Part shown: in pieces, positions 9,960 to 18,957 of the stretch
How positions within the stretch are numbered: the first letter of the stretch is position 1
Layout: the number at the start of each line of letters is the position of its first letter
Assembly (NCBI GenBank): GCA_965223165.1
Contig: CBDCVQ010000019.1
Location: forward strand, 806,001-870,000
Reading direction: 5' to 3'
DNA from: JABDMH01 sp965223165
GTDB lineage: Bacteria > Bacteroidota > Bacteroidia > Chitinophagales > Saprospiraceae
DNA: 64,000 bases
The notes under the pieces: generated by a model
The model's database searches: none
Seen by the model: only the letters and a program-made list of their open reading frames with translations
What the model was told of the DNA's origin: nothing
Translations under genes and position numbers: made by a program

Positions 9960-10060
9960 GATTTCAGCTTATGCCTTTTTTCAAACATACCACCTTCGTG
10001 GCCCAACCACTCTATGACCTAGTGGCGTCAAGGCTCAATACCTTCGTGGCCACCGAGGTA
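9960..10060. repeat. Degenerate CTTCGTGGCC-type short repeats
   Basis: ACCTTCGTGGCC occurs twice (near 9990 and 10042) around CTATGACCTAGTGGC. This resembles the ACTTCGTGACTTAGTGACTT stretch at 6324-6346. It lies between the IS110 gene and the 3' end of the next gene. Function unknown. Confidence 0.35.
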
Positions 10061-10694
10061 GGGTTTGCACGGACCTAGGCAGCTCCATGGACTGCTTCAT
10101 GAGTGGATCTACCACCGGCTTGTCGTAGTATCTTCGGATGGGCACCACGCCTGCCCAAATATCGAGATCGTAGTCTTCTTTGTCATCAACGGGGCCACCT
10201 TCTCGGATTTTGGCTGACGCCTCATCGATGGAGATTTTCAAAAGCATGGTGCCCTTCATTTCTTTGGCATTGGGTGGACGGCATTCTTCCCAGCGATGGG
10301 GAATAATGTGATTGGTAATGACTTCAAAGCCATGCATCTTGTCTGTCGGATCCACCACTTGCTGGGCTTTGCCAAAGAGCACGACGGAGGCGTAATTGGC
10401 CGAGTGGTGAAAAGCCGATCGGGCCAGCACCAGACCGTGGACCATCGTCACCGACAGCGACAAATCAATCCCTTCGGCCAGGTTGGTCATCATCCGACTG
10501 GCCATGGACCCATGTAGGTAGATGACATTGTCTTCCCGGCCGTACAAGGTGGGAATCACCACGGGATATCCTTGATGAACAAAACCCACGTGGCAGATAA
10601 ATTCCTGGTCGAGTATGCCGTAGATCGTCTCGCGATCATAGCACCCTCTTTTGGGCACTCGTTTCACCTTGGTTTTTTCTGTGTGCATAGACAT
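10035..10694 (-). CDS. Pyridoxamine 5'-phosphate oxidase-fold, flavin-binding family protein
   Basis: About 219 residues; I chose the ATG at 10694 (MSMHTEKTKVKRVPKRGCYD). It has the FMN-binding split-barrel fold related to PNPOx and NimA-type nitroreductases: the N-terminal RGCYDRETIYGILDQ helix, VVIPTLYGREDNVIYLHGS strands, and HHSANYASVVLFGKA. In the middle, the conserved MTNLAEGIDLSLSVT-like region fits the same family. The true substrate cannot be read from sequence; many members handle F420/FMN or heme. It is transcribed away from a type A repeat element at 10757, with a TAGCTTTG box just upstream. Confidence 0.8.
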   Translation of the reverse strand: MSMHTEKTKVKRVPKRGCYDRETIYGILDQEFICHVGFVHQGYPVVIPTLYGREDNVIYLHGSMASRMMTNLAEGIDLSLSVTMVHGLVLARSAFHHSANYASVVLFGKAQQVVDPTDKMHGFEVITNHIIPHRWEECRPPNAKEMKGTMLLKISIDEASAKIREGGPVDDKEDYDLDIWAGVVPIRRYYDKPVVDPLMKQSMELPRSVQTLPRWPRRY

Positions 10695-10726
10695 AGATCG
10701 GATCGATATTATACGTGTAGTCTGAA

Positions 10727-10734
10727 CAAAGCTA
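10727..10734 (-). promoter_or_regulatory. Candidate Bacteroidota -7 box (TAGCTTTG)
   Basis: TAGCTTTG on the minus strand matches TAnnTTTG and lies about 33 bases upstream of the ATG at 10694. No well placed TTG -33 element is clear, so support is moderate at best. Confidence 0.3.
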
Positions 10735-10756
10735 TGCAATCAATGGACTATCTTAA

Positions 10757-10980
10757 TAGAGTTTCGCATCAAAATCTTGTTGCTAATTCTAAAGTCTCTG
10801 GTCCGCATACTTCGTTGCAAAGCCTCGTCATAGCAGCGGCTAGCCGCCCACCCGCTGTCGTGATTCCATCACTTCTCGCATTGTCAAGCTCGACGCTACA
10901 AGATCGTTCCGTCATCCTCGTCTGCGAACAAAATGTTATCAGAATTATTCAACATATCTAATGCGAAACGCTACCAGTAG
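10757..10980 (+). repeat. Type A palindromic interspersed element, long form (copy 1)
   Basis: The left arm starts GAGTTTCGCATC and the right arm ends ATGCGAAACGCTACCAGTAG, its near complement. The interior contains TCCGCATACTTCGTTGCAAA and, toward the right, TCGTCTGCGAACAAAAT. Copies at 39599 and 58650 have the same long middle and 35211 has a short one. There is no coding potential of note. It sits between the divergent start of the PNPOx-like gene and the 3' end of trkH. Confidence 0.85.
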
Positions 10981-11091
10981 TCAATTTGTATTAAGTAGGT
11001 AGTCCGGCATGCATGCCTCCATGATTCGGTATGATCGTCTGGCAGATCGAGCCAGCTATTTGCAAATCACCGATGGGTTTACCTAGGCCTC

Positions 11092-12555
11092 TTAGTTCTT
11101 GCGCCAAAAGTAGGGGGTAGCCAACACGAGGATCGTAAACAATTCTAGCCGTCCCAGTAGCATCAGCAGCGCCAAAACCCACATGCCGGCAGGAGGCATT
11201 GCTGAAAGATTATCCATTGGTCCAAAGTCTCCGATCGCCGGACCTACATTACCCAGGGCAGTGGCCACTACGCCAATGGACGACACAAGCGGTTGGTCAA
11301 AACCAGTCAAAATGGCCGACATGACAATGGACCCAAGCACAAATAGCATCAGGTAAAGTAGGAGAAAAACAAGAATGTGCATCAATATTCTCGGTGCTAC
11401 AATCTTCGTATCAATCTTAGTACGAATGATCGCCTTAGGGTGTAGCAACCTCTTGAGCTCCAACAGGGAATTCTTGAAAAAAACCAAGTGGCGAATGATC
11501 TTGATCCCACCGCTGGTCGATCCTGCACAAGCCCCGGTAAACAACAGTATAAAGAAGAACATGGTAAGACCCGGAGTCCACGAAGTGTAATCCTCAGTGA
11601 TGTAGCCGGTCGTCGTTATAATCGACACGACCTGAAACGCTGCATCCCGGAAAGACTGCTCGAGCGAGCCGCCTCTCACCTGTACCAGTACCACCGTGAC
11701 GAATAAGATCAGTAGCAAGACGAGGCTCAGATAAGTTTTAAACTCATCACTGCCCCACACCTTACGGAAGCGGCCGCGCAAACTATAGTAGATGACTGTG
11801 TAGTTGACTCCAGCCAAGAACATGAAGAGGATCAGGATGTATTGGATGCCTGGGCTAGAGAAATGGGCAATGCTGTCATTCTTAGTAGAAAATCCTCCAG
11901 TGGCCATGGTAGTCAGGGCATGGTTGAAGGCATCATAAGGACTCATACCGCACAACGCTAGAAGGGCGGTAAGCAGGGCAGTCAGCCCAAGATAAATAAA
12001 CCACAATCGTTTGGCCGTCTCTTTGATTCGTGGATGGATTTTGTCGGAGGTGGGGCCTGGTGCCTCCGCCACAAAGAGCTCAACACCACCAATACCCAAC
12101 AGCGGCAAGATGGCCACTGTCAAAACGATGATACCCATGCCCCCCAACCACTGCGTCATACTGCGCCAGAGTAGGATGCCCTTCGGCAAGGACTCGATAT
12201 CGTCAATGACCGTGGCACCAGTGGTTGTCAATCCTGACACGCTCTCGAAAAGCGACGTGGTAACGCTGGGCAAGATGCTTCCAAAGAGGTACGGAAGGGC
12301 GCTGAAGATGGAGATTGCCATCCATCCCAATGCAACAATCAGAAAACCCTCTCTCTTTCCAATTTTCTTCGCAGCCTTCCGACAGGAAACCCAAAGCGAC
12401 ATTCCCGCAATGGAGGTCGTCAAAACAGACAGTAGAATGGCCTGTGCATCACCCCCCTCGTGATAGAGAGCTACGGGCCAGGTACTTAGCATAAAGCCTG
12501 CGAGCATGGTCAAAAGCACACCAATCACCTGAACAATAATGCCCCGATTAATCAC
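11092..12555 (-). CDS. trkH: TrkH-type potassium uptake transporter
   Basis: 487 residues, polytopic membrane protein that forms the K+ (or Na+/K+) conducting pore of the Trk system. The four selectivity-filter regions of the TrkH/KtrB family are visible: SVSGLTTTGATVID, TMATGGFSTKNDS, SIITTTGYITEDYTSW and TALGNVGPAIGDFGP, each with its central glycine. The start is GTG and overlaps the trkA stop by one base (TAGTG), indicating translational coupling. The first ~40 residues hold the first membrane segments rather than a cleavable signal. It acts with TrkA encoded immediately upstream. Confidence 0.95.
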   Translation of the reverse strand: MINRGIIVQVIGVLLTMLAGFMLSTWPVALYHEGGDAQAILLSVLTTSIAGMSLWVSCRKAAKKIGKREGFLIVALGWMAISIFSALPYLFGSILPSVTTSLFESVSGLTTTGATVIDDIESLPKGILLWRSMTQWLGGMGIIVLTVAILPLLGIGGVELFVAEAPGPTSDKIHPRIKETAKRLWFIYLGLTALLTALLALCGMSPYDAFNHALTTMATGGFSTKNDSIAHFSSPGIQYILILFMFLAGVNYTVIYYSLRGRFRKVWGSDEFKTYLSLVLLLILFVTVVLVQVRGGSLEQSFRDAAFQVVSIITTTGYITEDYTSWTPGLTMFFFILLFTGACAGSTSGGIKIIRHLVFFKNSLLELKRLLHPKAIIRTKIDTKIVAPRILMHILVFLLLYLMLFVLGSIVMSAILTGFDQPLVSSIGVVATALGNVGPAIGDFGPMDNLSAMPPAGMWVLALLMLLGRLELFTILVLATPYFWRKN

Positions 12556-13895
12556 TACTTGAATATTTCCTCGACCTGACGAATTGCTTCTGGCAAAGCC
12601 AACACGATGACCTTGTCGTTGATCTCCAAAAAGAAATCGCCCTCAGGCACAAAACCCTTATTTGCCCGGACGATACCAGCGATAATGGCTTTCTTAGGCA
12701 GGTGTAAATTCTGGATAGGATGTTGCAGAAGTCGGTTCTTCTTATGAATTACAAATTCAATGATTTCCGCATTTACTCCGTGCAAACTGGCTATAGCCTC
12801 CACCTTTCCGCGTCTGACAAACCGGAATATGTTATTGGCGGCGATTAGCTTCTTATTGATAATCGTATCAATGCCAATATTTTGAGAAATGTGCGTATAG
12901 TTTACATTTTCAACCAGGGCAATAGTCTTATATACACCGAGCTCCTCCGCCATGAGGCTAGTAATAATGTTCGTTTCTGAGTTTGGGGTCAGCGCAATGA
13001 AAGCGTCCATTTGCTCCAGACCTTCCTCCCTGAGTGCCTCTACATCACTGGGATCGGCATGGATGACCAAACTTTTCCTAAGGGCCTGGACAAAGTCCTT
13101 GGCCACCTCTTCTCCTTCCATAACCAATGTCACAGCGTAGTCTTTCTCCAATTGCTCTGCTGCTCGCAATGCTAGGGGAGTACCACCAACGATCATCACG
13201 TTCTTGATTCGTTGCAATTGCTTGCCGACAAACCGGATAGCAGTCTCCAACGAATGCTCAGGCGTGGCGATATAGACATGATCACCCTTTCTAAGCACGG
13301 TGTCAGTATCGGGAATAAGGGTATCCTCGTCCCTGAGCAAAGCGATAGCTGTGAAGGCAAAATCCACTGTGATGGCATCGACCTCGCCAATGCTCTTGTT
13401 GATAAGTGGAGAGCTATAATCCAAGGTAAATCCAACGACCGAGATCTTCCCGTTGTCAAACTCGAAATGATCTGTGAACGAAGCTCGCTGCAAGAGGCGA
13501 CTGATCTCCATAGCAGCGAGTTGTTCAGGTGAGATCAACACGTCTACTCCGAGCTGCTCAAAGCGCTCTCTGTGCTCTTTTCTGAGATGCTCCACATTCG
13601 ATATGCGAGCGATCGTGTTTCTTGCTCCAAGTCGTTTGGCCAAGATAGCTGCCAGCAGATTTGTCGTCTCTGAAGTAGTGGCCGCAATGAAGAGCTTGGC
13701 ATTCTTGACTTCCGCTCGCACCTGCGTGCCAAACGAAGCGGCATCACCTTGGATGGTCATCACGTCAACATGCCGGCCTGCTTGCGCCAGCACCGTCTCG
13801 TTGATGTCGATGAGCGTGATGTTCTTATTTTCCTTGGAGAGCAGTTCTGTAAGATGAAATCCGATCGCTCCGGCACCCGCTATGACGATTTTCAT
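12555..13895 (-). CDS. trkA: TrkA potassium uptake regulatory subunit
   Basis: 446 residues with two RCK (RCK_N plus RCK_C) halves. The first Rossmann motif is IAGAGAIGFHLTELL with the acidic end of beta-2 in LIDIN; the second is VGGTPLALRAAEQL. This soluble cytoplasmic ring binds nucleotides and gates TrkH. It is the first gene of a two-gene operon and its stop overlaps the trkH GTG by one base. The length fits the standard two-domain TrkA (~450). Confidence 0.95.
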   Translation of the reverse strand: MKIVIAGAGAIGFHLTELLSKENKNITLIDINETVLAQAGRHVDVMTIQGDAASFGTQVRAEVKNAKLFIAATTSETTNLLAAILAKRLGARNTIARISNVEHLRKEHRERFEQLGVDVLISPEQLAAMEISRLLQRASFTDHFEFDNGKISVVGFTLDYSSPLINKSIGEVDAITVDFAFTAIALLRDEDTLIPDTDTVLRKGDHVYIATPEHSLETAIRFVGKQLQRIKNVMIVGGTPLALRAAEQLEKDYAVTLVMEGEEVAKDFVQALRKSLVIHADPSDVEALREEGLEQMDAFIALTPNSETNIITSLMAEELGVYKTIALVENVNYTHISQNIGIDTIINKKLIAANNIFRFVRRGKVEAIASLHGVNAEIIEFVIHKKNRLLQHPIQNLHLPKKAIIAGIVRANKGFVPEGDFFLEINDKVIVLALPEAIRQVEEIFK

Positions 13896-14213
13896 GATGC
13901 TTTTTTCGATGTCAGATCAGGACGAAGCGCAAGATAAGGTGAATGAGGGGAGATGTTGGTCATTCTCAGCCATGATTCTCGTGCAAGCTCCGGTGCCCCT
14001 CCTCACTCTAGCCCATCTGACGCAGGACGAGGTCGATCTAGCCCATCTGTCCCGGCAGGCTCATTTTCCATAGGCAACTAACTTCGTACTTTGAGACATG
14101 GAAGTCAGCTAGTGGCCCTGCAAGGGACTTAAACAAATAGCATACCCCGGCATGGCTCGTCAGGACAATCATTCGGCGGAGTTGACAGGCCAGACAAGTA
14201 ATCATAGCAGTAA
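13896..14213. other. Divergent intergenic region between trkA and sulfatase
   Basis: 318 bases with no supported gene. CTAGCCCATCTG occurs twice, near 14010 and 14038. The promoters of both divergent genes must lie here, but I could not find a clear TAnnTTTG box. Confidence 0.4.
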
Positions 14214-15746
14214 ATGATAAGAATAATATATGCCCGATTTCTGCCCCTAGCTATTCTCTTAGCATCTTGTTCGGAGGGGGAAAAGCCGGTGGCAGAAGTA
14301 AAGTCCAACCGCCCCAACATTGTCTACATCCTTGCGGATGATCTCGGTTACGGTGACATCAGCGCTTACAACGAGCACTCAAAAATACGGACGCCCCATC
14401 TGGACAGACTCGCCGCAGAGGGCATGATGCTCACGGATGCCCACTCTCCCTCGTCGGTCTGCACCCCGACCCGCTATGGCATCCTGACGGGTCGCTACTG
14501 CTGGCGAAGCAGATTGCCTCGGGGTGTATTGCGGGGATTTGGGCGGGCACTACTCGAGCCCGATCGTCGCACCGTGGCGGACCTGCTTAAGGCACAGGCG
14601 TACACCACCGGTGTGGTGGGCAAGTGGCACTTGGGACTGGACTGGGTCCTTAAAGAAGGGCGGGATACGGCACTCACCAGTAGCACATCGGTGCTCAATG
14701 AGGTGGGCATGGTGCGCGACATGGATCAAGAGCACATCGATCTCACCCGTAAGCCGACCGACGGTCCGCTGGATCATGGCTTCGATTATTCATTCATTTT
14801 GCCGGCATCGTTAGATATGCCCCCCTACTGCTATTTGGAGAACGACCAGCTGGTGACGGCGCCTACGCAGTATACACCGGGCAATGATCTAAACACCGGA
14901 TACACGGAGGCTTTTTGGCGGGCCGGAGGCATCGCGCCCGGATTTGACATGGATCAGGTGCTTCCTACTTTCGGAGAGAAAGCCATCGCGTTTATCGATC
15001 GAAGTGTCGCATCGCAAAAGCCCTTCTTCCTCTACCTGCCGCTGGCAGCGCCGCATACCCCATGGGTACCCACCGCTGCGTACGAGGATACGTCTGCTGC
15101 GGGCACCTATGGCGACTTTGTCACAATGGTCGACGCCACCGTAGGCCAGGTCTTGCAGGCGCTATTGTCGGCAGGCGTGGAGGACGAAACGCTGGTCATC
15201 TTTACCAGCGACAACGGCCCTTTCTGGACGCCCTCGCTCGTAGAGCAGTTTGATCATCGATCAGCCGGAGCTTGGCGGGGCATGAAGGCCGATGCCTGGG
15301 AGGGGGGTCACCGCGTACCTTTCATCGCACGCTGGCCGGGGCAGATCGAGCCGGGTTCCAACAGTGGCGCCCTCACCTGTCTCACCAACCTCTTTGCCAC
15401 CGTGGCAGATATCATCGGAGTCCCCATCCGCGAGCATGAGGCACAGGATAGCTACAGCATCTGGCCCATCTTGACCGGTGCGTCCGATGTAGGCCAGTCC
15501 GCAGTGGTGCATCACTCTTCTCGGGCATTCTTCGCCATCCGGCAGGGCGCATGGAAATATATCGAGGGGAGAGGCTCCGGTGGCTTTTCTGAGCCCAGGA
15601 TCATAGAGCCCGGTCCAGGAGAACCAGTGGGACAACTCTACCACCTGCAAAGAGATCCGGGTGAAGCACAGAATCTATATGAGTCGCATCCGGAAAAGGT
15701 GCAGGAATTGTTGGATTTGCTCGACCAGATACGGGCGGCCGACTAG
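14214..15746 (+). CDS. Sulfatase (arylsulfatase family) lipoprotein
   Basis: 510 residues beginning with a lipoprotein signal (LAILLASC, lipid-attached Cys19). The sulfatase core starts at NIVYILADDLGYGD with the metal-binding aspartates. The active-site signature is SSVCTPTRYGILTGR, in which the cysteine (C-x-P-x-R) is the one converted to formylglycine. KWHLG, and later FTSDNGPF, supply further conserved residues. It is expected to hydrolyse sulfate esters on sulfated glycans at the cell surface or in the periplasm. The maturation enzyme is not in this window. It precedes a tandem hairpin array and an epimerase gene, which with the second sulfatase at 20371 suggests sulfated polysaccharide use. 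Confidence 0.93.
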   Translation: MIRIIYARFLPLAILLASCSEGEKPVAEVKSNRPNIVYILADDLGYGDISAYNEHSKIRTPHLDRLAAEGMMLTDAHSPSSVCTPTRYGILTGRYCWRSRLPRGVLRGFGRALLEPDRRTVADLLKAQAYTTGVVGKWHLGLDWVLKEGRDTALTSSTSVLNEVGMVRDMDQEHIDLTRKPTDGPLDHGFDYSFILPASLDMPPYCYLENDQLVTAPTQYTPGNDLNTGYTEAFWRAGGIAPGFDMDQVLPTFGEKAIAFIDRSVASQKPFFLYLPLAAPHTPWVPTAAYEDTSAAGTYGDFVTMVDATVGQVLQALLSAGVEDETLVIFTSDNGPFWTPSLVEQFDHRSAGAWRGMKADAWEGGHRVPFIARWPGQIEPGSNSGALTCLTNLFATVADIIGVPIREHEAQDSYSIWPILTGASDVGQSAVVHHSSRAFFAIRQGAWKYIEGRGSGGFSEPRIIEPGPGEPVGQLYHLQRDPGEAQNLYESHPEKVQELLDLLDQIRAAD

Positions 15747-15760
15747 AAAATGGCCTGCCG

Positions 15761-15952
15761 CCCGACCAAGTGCCGGAGGCACGACCCGACCAAGTGCCAT
15801 AGGCACGGCCCGACCAAGTGCCGGAGGCACAACCCGACATAGTGCCGTAGGCACAACCCGACCAAGTGCCGTAGGCACGACCCGACATAGCGCCATAGGC
15901 ACGACCCGACCAAGTGCCATAGGCACGACCCGACATAGTGCCGGAGGCACGA
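15761..15952 (+). repeat. Tandem array of eight 24-bp units, each a GTGCC-NNA-GGCAC mini-hairpin
   Basis: Eight exact-length units run from 15761 to 15952. Each starts CCCGAC, continues CAA or ATA, then has the inverted repeat GTGCC/GGCAC around a three-base loop (GGA, ATA or GTA) and ends ACGA or a variant. Unit 6 has GCGCC in place of GTGCC. The array begins 14 bases after the sulfatase stop and ends 50 bases before the epimerase gene, so it is probably transcribed between them. Confidence 0.95.
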
Positions 15953-16002
15953 CCCGACTGACCGAGATTCCGTAAATTATCAGGCAGATAAATGTCTCAT
16001 TC

Positions 16003-17361
16003 ATGCTTTCTCGCAGCTTACTTCTCCTTGCTACGCTCGTCTTCGCCTGCCGCTCCGACGTCAAAGAGGCGGCATCGGTACCTATCTCGCTGGCCGATGA
16101 TATAGAGCAAGCCCTGCGCGAGCTGGTCATCGACCCTTGGTATCCTCGCATCCTGGATGAGGAGTACGGAGGATTTCTGAGCGACTACGACCATCGGTGG
16201 CAGGAGAATGGCCCCCACCACAAGATGATCGTGACCCAGGCTAGGCACACCTGGACGGCAGCCACAGCATCGGAATTTCTGGAAGACGAAGGCCTGATCG
16301 AGATCGCCGATCACGGAGCCGATTTCCTGGAGAGCATCATGTGGGACGCGGACCAGGGCGGATTTTATCAGATGGTAAACCGAGAAGGACAACCCATCGG
16401 CGATCATGAAGAGCATGGTCTCATCAAGACCGCCTACGGCAATGCCTTTGGCATCTACGGACTGGCAGCCCACCACCGGGTGACACGCAGCGAAGCCAGC
16501 TTGTCGCTGGCAAAGAAGGCCTTTGCCTGGCTGGAAACCCATAGCCATGACCCAGAGCAAGGGGGCTACTTTCAATACCTGCTTGCCGATGGCACCCCAC
16601 TCCCTGGGGGTCTGGAGAATCCAGCCAAGGACCAAAACAGCTCCATCCATCTACTGGAAGCATTCACGGAGCTGTACCTGGTATGGCCTGACCCCTTGCT
16701 AAAAGAGCGGATCCACGAACTGATCGTCATCATCCGAGATACCATCACCAATGCGCCCGGATACATGAGCCTCTTTTTTGAGGCCGATTGGACCCCGACC
16801 TCGTATCGGGACTCGGCCACTGCGGTACGGGAGGCACACTACCATCATGACCACGTCTCCTTCGGGCACGACATCGAGACCGCCTACCTGCTCATGGAAG
16901 CCTCGGAAGTGATTGACGCCGATGACGACGCCCTGACCCGCCAAAAGGCCACGCGCATGATTGATCATACCATCGAGTGGGGGTGGGACGAGGAGGCCGG
17001 AGGATTTTACGATGAAGGGTACTACTTCGCCGATGGCACCTTTGATATCATCAAAAACTCAAAGGTGTGGTGGGCACAGGTCGAGGGCATGAACAGCTTG
17101 CTGATTGCCGCTGATCTATACCCTGAGAAAGATCACTACCAGCAGCTATTTGTCAAGCAGTGGCAGTACATCGACCGTCACCTCTTGGATAAGCAACACA
17201 AGGGGGTCTACAACATGGGGTTGGATATGACCCCGAGCTCAGCCACGAGCGATAAAGCAGGCATCTGGAAAGGGAACTACCACACCGCCCGCTCCCTGAT
17301 GAACAGCCTAGCCCGTCTGCGAGCGGAGCAAGAGCAAAGGCACCACATCCGAGTGCATTGA
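16003..17361 (+). CDS. AGE-family sugar epimerase (cellobiose 2-epimerase-like) lipoprotein
   Basis: 452 residues with a lipoprotein signal (LLLLATLVFAC, Cys16). The rest is an (alpha/alpha)6 barrel of the N-acylglucosamine 2-epimerase/cellobiose 2-epimerase family. Conserved stretches include QARHTWTAA, KTAYGNAFGIYGLA, VSFGHDIETAYLL and NSKVWWAQVEGMN, which carry the histidines and aromatic residues around the sugar site. Family reaction: C2 epimerisation of the reducing-end sugar, or mannose/glucose interconversion. The exact substrate cannot be named. Lipoprotein export is less common in this family and fits processing of sugars released outside the inner membrane. It follows the sulfatase and hairpin array. 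Confidence 0.88.
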   Translation: MLSRSLLLLATLVFACRSDVKEAASVPISLADDIEQALRELVIDPWYPRILDEEYGGFLSDYDHRWQENGPHHKMIVTQARHTWTAATASEFLEDEGLIEIADHGADFLESIMWDADQGGFYQMVNREGQPIGDHEEHGLIKTAYGNAFGIYGLAAHHRVTRSEASLSLAKKAFAWLETHSHDPEQGGYFQYLLADGTPLPGGLENPAKDQNSSIHLLEAFTELYLVWPDPLLKERIHELIVIIRDTITNAPGYMSLFFEADWTPTSYRDSATAVREAHYHHDHVSFGHDIETAYLLMEASEVIDADDDALTRQKATRMIDHTIEWGWDEEAGGFYDEGYYFADGTFDIIKNSKVWWAQVEGMNSLLIAADLYPEKDHYQQLFVKQWQYIDRHLLDKQHKGVYNMGLDMTPSSATSDKAGIWKGNYHTARSLMNSLARLRAEQEQRHHIRVH

Positions 17362-17509
17362 GGTTGGTCCGCTCCCACTGAAGGAGCAATTTCATGTCTT
17401 GAGTCGAAAGGCAATGCCCTCCGTCACCCCTCAACAGTTCTCAACACCTTAACTACTCGACAATTCCACCAGATTGTAATATCTTAGAAAGGACAGCACC
17501 CGAGCAACA

Positions 17510-18646
17510 ATGACCTTATCACCAATCTTCACGCCCCTCTTCGTCCTGGGGTGGTATGGCCTAGCCGCACAATGGAATTTTCCGGCCCAGGTCATCGATG
17601 ATGATGTACAAATCGGCTACGGCCTGGCGATCGGCGATGTCGACGGCGATGGCCGGCCAGATATCCTGTTGGCGGACAAAAAGGACTTCGTCTGGTACCG
17701 CAATCCGGACTGGCAACGATTTGTCATGCTCAGTGATCTCACCGAGCGGGATAATGTATGCCTCGCCGCCCGTGACCTCGATGGGGATGGCAAAGTGGAG
17801 GTGGCAGTAGGTGCCCAATGGAATCCGGGAGAAACCAAAGACCTCAAGGCATCTGGCTCCGTGCATTATCTACTGCGACCCGAAGACCCCACCCAGCGAT
17901 GGACACCCATCCAACTGCCCCATGAACCGACCGTCCACCGCATGGGATGGGCGAGAACACGCGGGGCACATCATCTGATCGTCGTCCCGCTACATGGTCG
18001 AGGCAATAAGGGCGGTCAAGGGCGAGGCGTGAAGATCTGGAGCTATGCGTTTCCCGACGATCCACAAGGAGCATGGTCGCGAGTGGTGGTGGACAGCTCG
18101 CTCCACATCACCCACAACTTTGATATCATCCCCGGCCGGGGCTCCGACGCCTTGCTGATCGGAGGCAAGGAGGGCTCCAAATACTTTGGGTACTATGAAG
18201 GGGCTTGGAATGAGATAAAGAACCCGCGGTTTACCCTCACTGAAAGAGGAGGCTTTAGCGAGATACGGCACAGCGACAGCTACATCGCTGGCATTCAACC
18301 GTTCCACGGCCATACGCTGGCGGTATATCCTCGCGAGGGCAAAAGCAAGGAACTCATCACCAATCTGAAGCAAGGCCACGCCCTGGCCTGCGCAGACCTA
18401 CTGGGGCAAGGTATGGACCAGATCCTGGTCGGTTGGCGAGAGAAAAATGAGGCTGGCGACTACGGCATCAAGTTTCTACTCGCTGACGATCGCAATTGGT
18501 CCACCTACCGGCAGTTTTGGATTGATCAGAATGAGATGGCCTGTGAGGACCTAAAAGTGGCCGACTTGGATGGCGACGGAAAATTGGATATCATCGCGGC
18601 GGGCCGGGCTACCCACAATCTGATCGTATATTGGAATCGGAACTGA
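17510..18646 (+). CDS. FG-GAP/VCBS repeat protein
   Basis: 378 residues. The N-terminus is hydrophobic (IFTPLFVLGWYGLAAQ) and looks like a signal peptide. Calcium-binding FG-GAP type loops are clear at both ends: GDVDGDGRPDILL, RDLDGDGKVEVAVG and near the C-terminus ADLDGDGKLDIIAAG. This indicates a secreted beta-propeller, a fold used for carbohydrate or protein binding and sometimes for lyases. No catalytic signature is visible. It is in the same direction as the sulfatase and epimerase upstream. Confidence 0.85.
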   Translation: MTLSPIFTPLFVLGWYGLAAQWNFPAQVIDDDVQIGYGLAIGDVDGDGRPDILLADKKDFVWYRNPDWQRFVMLSDLTERDNVCLAARDLDGDGKVEVAVGAQWNPGETKDLKASGSVHYLLRPEDPTQRWTPIQLPHEPTVHRMGWARTRGAHHLIVVPLHGRGNKGGQGRGVKIWSYAFPDDPQGAWSRVVVDSSLHITHNFDIIPGRGSDALLIGGKEGSKYFGYYEGAWNEIKNPRFTLTERGGFSEIRHSDSYIAGIQPFHGHTLAVYPREGKSKELITNLKQGHALACADLLGQGMDQILVGWREKNEAGDYGIKFLLADDRNWSTYRQFWIDQNEMACEDLKVADLDGDGKLDIIAAGRATHNLIVYWNRN

Positions 18647-18666
18647 TCTCTGAGCCCCCTCCGCCA

Positions 18667-18828
18667 GGAGGCTGTTTAAATTACTGGCTCCGTTTGGATC
18701 GTGACGATATTTTGTCCGCAGGCAAGGCGCAAGACACAGCCATAGCAAGAGCTATGGCGAGGCTTTGCAACGAAGTATGCTGGCAAAAGAACAAGCGAAC
18801 AAATCAGCGCTAGTATTTCAACACCTCC
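18667..18828 (+). repeat. Type B palindromic interspersed element (copy 1, complete)
   Basis: The left terminus GGAGGCTGTTTAAATTACT pairs with the right terminus AGTATTTCAACACCTCC. The inside has CCATAGCAAGAGCTATGG, a perfect 7-bp stem, followed by the core GGCTTTGCAACGAAGTATGC shared with type A elements. It lies 21 bases after the FG-GAP gene stop. Confidence 0.8.
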
Positions 18829-18957
18829 CGGACGTATTATCTCAAAATTCGCATTTGCTTAAATCACATGGTGGCTAGCCGATCGTGCGAGAAACAGATT
18901 CTGCACATTGCCCATAACCAGTTAATGACCCCATTGACATCAAAGACATCGTCAATT

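Noticed and set aside
10572..10961. 129-codon plus-strand frame over the first type A repeat
   Set aside because: It is mostly made of the repeat element and antisense PNPOx gene, so not a real protein.
15761..15952. CRISPR array
   Set aside because: Units are directly adjacent with no unique spacers, and no cas gene is near.
15601..16151. Minus- and plus-strand open frames across the 24-bp array giving repeated peptides
   Set aside because: 24 is divisible by three, so a tandem 24-bp unit keeps frames open by chance; neither frame has a start context or signal and the hairpin pattern explains the sequence better.
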